Assembly (NCBI GenBank): GCA_964535825.1
Contig: CAZHUC010000002.1
Span: 186,001 to 250,000 of the forward strand
DNA length: 64,000 nt
Direction of reading: 5' to 3'
Source: CAZAQK01 sp964535825
Lineage (GTDB): Bacteria > Pseudomonadota > Alphaproteobacteria > Rickettsiales > SXRF01
A program made the position numbers and the translations under genes. The notes under the pieces are model-generated. The model did not search any database. It was not told where the DNA came from and saw only the letters and a list, made by a program, of their open reading frames with translations. Below, piece after piece: positions 60,891-64,000 of the stretch; the stretch's first letter is position 1; each line of letters opens with the position of its first letter.

Positions 60891-62228
60891 CTATTTCAGC
60901 GAATGAAGTGTCGCGTCTTTAGTTACGAAATACATCACACCAGCAGCGATCACCGGAGCACCATAAACATCATCCGGGATAGATATGGTGGATACCAGCT
61001 TTCCATCTGCTGCAGATATGGCGCGCATTTCCCCGCGTGATCCTGCAAGCATCAGATTGCCACCTGCAAGTATCGGAGCAGACCAACTGATGGGACGCTT
61101 CTTATCTTTTTCATTCTCAAAGCTCGGCAGTTGCGATACCCAACGCACACGGCCACTATATTTCACAAAGCATATGAGGGTGTTCTCTGAGGTCAGCACG
61201 AACAGATAATCGCCAGCGATCAGCGGTGTGCTTACAGAAGCCACCTGCCTGTCCCATATCTTCTGGCCATTCCACAAGCTGGTAACAGAAAGCATACCAC
61301 CAGAGCTGATAGCAAATACAACATCACCATCCACCAGCGGATCACCACCGATACCAGAGAAGATCGAGGTCGCCTGTGTCTTGGCAACGACGCTTAAGGT
61401 CTGATTCCATATCTCTCTGCCATCGGTGACAGAGATTCCGTATAATTCTCCTGATGAGTAAGGCACGACCACCGTACCGCTTGCTACTACAGGCGCTACT
61501 GAACGGTGAATCCCCGCTGTTTCATTGATACCGCGATGACTCCAGAGGATCTCACCATTCGCCGCATTCAATGCATAAAGCTGGCTATCGATACTGAGCA
61601 CATAGATTCTGCCACCAGACACGGTCGGTGCGGAGCGGAACGGAATGGTTGTTGCCCTGCGCCATATTTCTTTACCGCTTGCAGCATCCAGCGCCACGAT
61701 TAACCCGCGGCCGGAACTTGCATATACCCTGCCCTGATCATAGGCAAGGCCACCACCGAATATCTGAGGATCGTCCTCTTCGGCGACGCCTTCAGAATGC
61801 CAACGCACATTGCTGATGTCTGAGGCATCATGCGCTGATACACGACCCTCAGCATCCATGGCAAACACTGTGCCTGCCGAAACGACAGGACGCGGGATCA
61901 TGGTGTGCTCAAAGTCTGCGCCTTCACCGGCGGTGGCGCTGCGGTCATCTTCCAGCGTGCCTGCAAGTGCAAGATTACTGGTTGCCGCTGTGAAGTTACC
62001 GGTGTGTTGTGCCCATTCCGTATTCACATAGGGTGTGGGAAGTACTACGGCAAGACTTGCCAGATCTGCATCCGGCATGACATCACTTTTAACCGGCAAT
62101 ACTGTGATGCGCTCTCCGGGCAACCGACTGATCTCTTTTTCCTCGCCACCCATCCATGTTGGCATATAATCACAACCGGAAAGCACCAGTACGCCGGCCA
62201 TCAATATGAACCGCAAATTACTTTGCAT
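60891..62228 (-). CDS. bamB: outer-membrane assembly lipoprotein BamB
   Basis: 445 residues. Lipobox LSGC (C19) after MQSNLRFILMAGVLV. Eight-bladed PQQ-type beta-propeller repeats are visible from about residue 125: GTVFAMDAEGRVSAHDASD, IVALDAASGKEIWRR, LYALNAANGEILWSHRG, LYGISVTDGREIWNQTL and LSVTSLWNGQKIWDRQ. Acts in the BAM complex with BamA. 11 bases overlap the upstream YfgM-like gene, and der follows after 4 bases. Confidence 0.93.
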   Translation of the reverse strand: MQSNLRFILMAGVLVLSGCDYMPTWMGGEEKEISRLPGERITVLPVKSDVMPDADLASLAVVLPTPYVNTEWAQHTGNFTAATSNLALAGTLEDDRSATAGEGADFEHTMIPRPVVSAGTVFAMDAEGRVSAHDASDISNVRWHSEGVAEEDDPQIFGGGLAYDQGRVYASSGRGLIVALDAASGKEIWRRATTIPFRSAPTVSGGRIYVLSIDSQLYALNAANGEILWSHRGINETAGIHRSVAPVVASGTVVVPYSSGELYGISVTDGREIWNQTLSVVAKTQATSIFSGIGGDPLVDGDVVFAISSGGMLSVTSLWNGQKIWDRQVASVSTPLIAGDYLFVLTSENTLICFVKYSGRVRWVSQLPSFENEKDKKRPISWSAPILAGGNLMLAGSRGEMRAISAADGKLVSTISIPDDVYGAPVIAAGVMYFVTKDATLHSLK

Positions 62229-62877
62229 CGGCTTTCACCCCAGCTGTTTTTGGAAGTAGTTTTTCAGGCGCAAGCAGTTGCAATGCTTCTGCTGCGCGAC
62301 CACGCACACCTTGAGGCGTATCGACACCATCATTGAGCGTCGCAAAAATGCCAATGGCTTCCTCTTTCTTATCAGCATCAAGCAACTGCCAAGCCTTCCA
62401 TTCAAGTCCTGCATGATAGAATGGCTCACCCTTCACAGGTTCGATGATATTCTTGGAATCACGCGCAGCCAGTATCTTTGCAACTGACGCAAATGCGGCA
62501 ACATCACTGCCGCTTTCATTAGCAAGAGTTTTATATGTTTCCAGAGCGCCTGCTGCATCACCCGCTTTCTGCATAGCATGTGCTTTATTCAGCATGGCGA
62601 TGCCATATGCGCCACCCGATGCCTGCTCGGCTGCGGTAGAAAATGCTTCCACTGCACCTTTGTAATCTTCTACCTCCAGACGCTCAAATCCATTGATGAG
62701 TGCGCTGGTCTGTTTTTCTGACTGACTGGATCTATATTCTTTCCATATCACTCCGCCAACGGTGCCTATCACGATGGCGATGCTGATGCCCACCATGTTT
62801 CGGCCAAAATTCTTCCAGAACGCTTCGGACTTTTCGCGGCGCAGATCATCCTGGAATTCTTGCAATAGATCACTCAT
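62218..62877 (-). CDS. YfgM/TPR_21-family membrane-anchored tetratricopeptide protein
   Basis: 219 residues. N-terminal cytoplasmic stretch with EFQDDLRREKSEAFWKNFGR, one membrane helix (about 30-47) and periplasmic TPR-like helices (LEVEDYKGAVEAFSTAAEQA, AMQKAGDAAGALETYKTLAN). In E. coli YfgM assists periplasmic chaperones and the Sec translocon. Placed between guaA (3 bases upstream) and bamB. Confidence 0.87.
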   Translation of the reverse strand: MSDLLQEFQDDLRREKSEAFWKNFGRNMVGISIAIVIGTVGGVIWKEYRSSQSEKQTSALINGFERLEVEDYKGAVEAFSTAAEQASGGAYGIAMLNKAHAMQKAGDAAGALETYKTLANESGSDVAAFASVAKILAARDSKNIIEPVKGEPFYHAGLEWKAWQLLDADKKEEAIGIFATLNDGVDTPQGVRGRAAEALQLLAPEKLLPKTAGVKADAK

Positions 62878-62880
62878 GGC

Positions 62881-64000
62881 TTACTCCCATTCTATAGTGC
62901 CGGGCGGTTTGCTGGTTATATCATATACCACACGGTTGATACCTTTTACTTCATTGATGATGCGTGACGACACACGCCCCAGGAATTCATGCGTGAACGG
63001 ATAATAATCCGCTGTCATACCATCGGTAGAAGTTACGGCACGGATAGCACACACATAATCATAGCTGCGCGAATCACCCATCACACCCACGCTGCGCACT
63101 GGAAGCAACACGGCGAAGGCCTGCCATATCTCTTTATAAAGACCAGCTTTGCGGATCTCATCAATATACACAACATCCGCCTGACGAAGTATGTTGATTT
63201 TCTCCTGTGTGATCTCACCCGGAATGCGGATGGCAAGCCCCGGTCCAGGGAATGGATGCCTGCCCACCATGGTCTCTGGCATACCAAGCTCAGCACCAAG
63301 TGCGCGTACCTCGTCTTTGAACAGTTCACGTAGTGGTTCGACCAATGCCATTTTCATGCGCTCTGGGAGGCCGCCCACATTGTGATGCGATTTGATGGTA
63401 ACACTCGGACCACCAATGAATGAGATCGATTCGATGACGTCAGGATAAAGCGTGCCTTGCGCAAGGAAATCTGCGCCGCCCGCATGCATTGCTTCCTGTT
63501 CGAACACTTCAATGAATGTCTGGCCGATGATCTTGCGTTTCTGCTCTGGATCTTTCACGCCATTCAATTTTCCGAGGAACACAGAGCTGGCATCCACATG
63601 GATGAGCGGAATATGGAAATGGCTTTTGAAGAGTTGCTCCACCTGCTCTGGTTCACCTTCACGGAGCAAGCCGGTATTGATGAAGATACATATCAGCTGG
63701 TCGCCGATCGCCTCATGCAACAGTGCCGCCACTACGGAAGAATCCACGCCGCCAGAGACTGCACATAATACACGCTTACTGCCTACCTTCGCACGCACGC
63801 GCTGTATCTCTGCCTGCTTGAAGGCCGCCATCGTCCAGCTGCCGCTGCAACCGCAAATGGTATGTGTAAAGTTCTTGAGCAATCTGCCGCCATCGGGGGT
63901 GTGCACCACTTCGGCATGGAACTGCACGCCATAATAACGGCGGCGTTCATCAGAGATAGCAGCAAAAGGCGCAGAATCTGTTTTTGCGATCACTTCAAAG
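62881..64000 (-). CDS. guaA: GMP synthase (glutamine-hydrolysing), 5' end cut by window edge
   Basis: About 373 residues visible; the frame runs off the right edge, so the first 150 or so residues of the amidotransferase domain are missing. Seen: the catalytic His/Glu block GVQFHAEVVHTPDG (usual form HPEV), the ATP-pyrophosphatase P-loop VLCAVSGGVDSSVVAALL, INTGLLREGEPEQVEQLF, and the C-terminal dimerisation domain with RHPFPGPGLAIRIPGEIT ending KPPGTIEWE. Converts XMP to GMP. It leads the operon guaA-yfgM-like-bamB-der-ABC-rlmI. Confidence 0.96.
   Translation of the reverse strand, partial: FEVIAKTDSAPFAAISDERRRYYGVQFHAEVVHTPDGGRLLKNFTHTICGCSGSWTMAAFKQAEIQRVRAKVGSKRVLCAVSGGVDSSVVAALLHEAIGDQLICIFINTGLLREGEPEQVEQLFKSHFHIPLIHVDASSVFLGKLNGVKDPEQKRKIIGQTFIEVFEQEAMHAGGADFLAQGTLYPDVIESISFIGGPSVTIKSHHNVGGLPERMKMALVEPLRELFKDEVRALGAELGMPETMVGRHPFPGPGLAIRIPGEITQEKINILRQADVVYIDEIRKAGLYKEIWQAFAVLLPVRSVGVMGDSRSYDYVCAIRAVTSTDGMTADYYPFTHEFLGRVSSRIINEVKGINRVVYDITSKPPGTIEWE

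Overview
The window reads as a compact alphaproteobacterial chromosome segment of roughly 50% GC, with no prophage, insertion sequence or CRISPR array visible. The alphaproteobacterial assignment rests on a circularly permuted two-piece tmRNA gene (minus strand, about 33241-33684), a FliX-type flagellar regulator divergent from flgI, a DksA with a single zinc-finger cysteine, an alpha-type SspB, and a ThyX with an RHRTANVNEYS motif. The cell is flagellated (flgI, fliX, motA, motB), Gram-negative with outer-membrane upkeep genes (bamB, mlaA, mlaC) and rod-shaped (mreBCD-mrdA). I cannot name a genus; an uncultured or Micavibrio/Rhodospirillales-like lineage is only a guess.

Layout. 1-2.3 kb: flgI (cut by the window edge) behind a good sigma-54 promoter, divergent fliX, then dksA. 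2.3-7.5 kb: a lone pseudopilin and the mreB-mreC-mreD-mrdA elongasome. 7.5-16.1 kb: branched-chain amino acid synthesis, with leuA plus a GT-C-like membrane protein, and ilvB-X-Y-ilvN-ilvC, where X and Y are two unrecognised proteins built from one repeated, winged-helix-like module. 16.2-23.8 kb: a double-LOG protein, miaA and serB with overlapping divergent start codons, the hflK-hflC-degP membrane quality-control set, and a short Mrp ATPase. 24-28.3 kb: phenylalanine/tyrosine use (hppD, phhA, an aminotransferase), completed in part by fah-maiA at 37-38.7 kb; no homogentisate dioxygenase lies in the window. 28.3-36 kb: ettA, an exported Cys-rich protein, tadA, sspB, the permuted tmRNA and thyX. 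36-46.5 kb: an exported protein, rsmD, a pseudouridine synthase, a glutamine amidotransferase, motAB, metF, mlaA-mlaC and a GT-C-like protein. 46.4-46.8 kb: tRNA-Arg(CCU) set among palindromes and a partial copy of its own 3' end. 48.4-57.4 kb: the split glycine cleavage operon gcvT-H-PA-PB overlapping nhaA, then putA and mscL. 57.4-64 kb: guaA (cut by the window edge), a YfgM-like protein, bamB, der, an ABC ATPase and an RlmI-like methyltransferase in one tight operon.

The most distinctive signals are: (1) the tmRNA tag frame, 22 codons long with the ANDN block present twice, lying about 0.5 kb upstream of and co-oriented with the gene for the tag-binding adaptor SspB; (2) three copies of a winged-helix-like module in two ORFs coupled by 4-nt overlaps between ilvB and ilvN; (3) a 32-bp repeat shared between the excised tmRNA spacer and the intergenic DNA behind thyX; (4) the palindromes and duplicated 3' end around tRNA-Arg. 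All calls come from reading the sequence; no database search was run.
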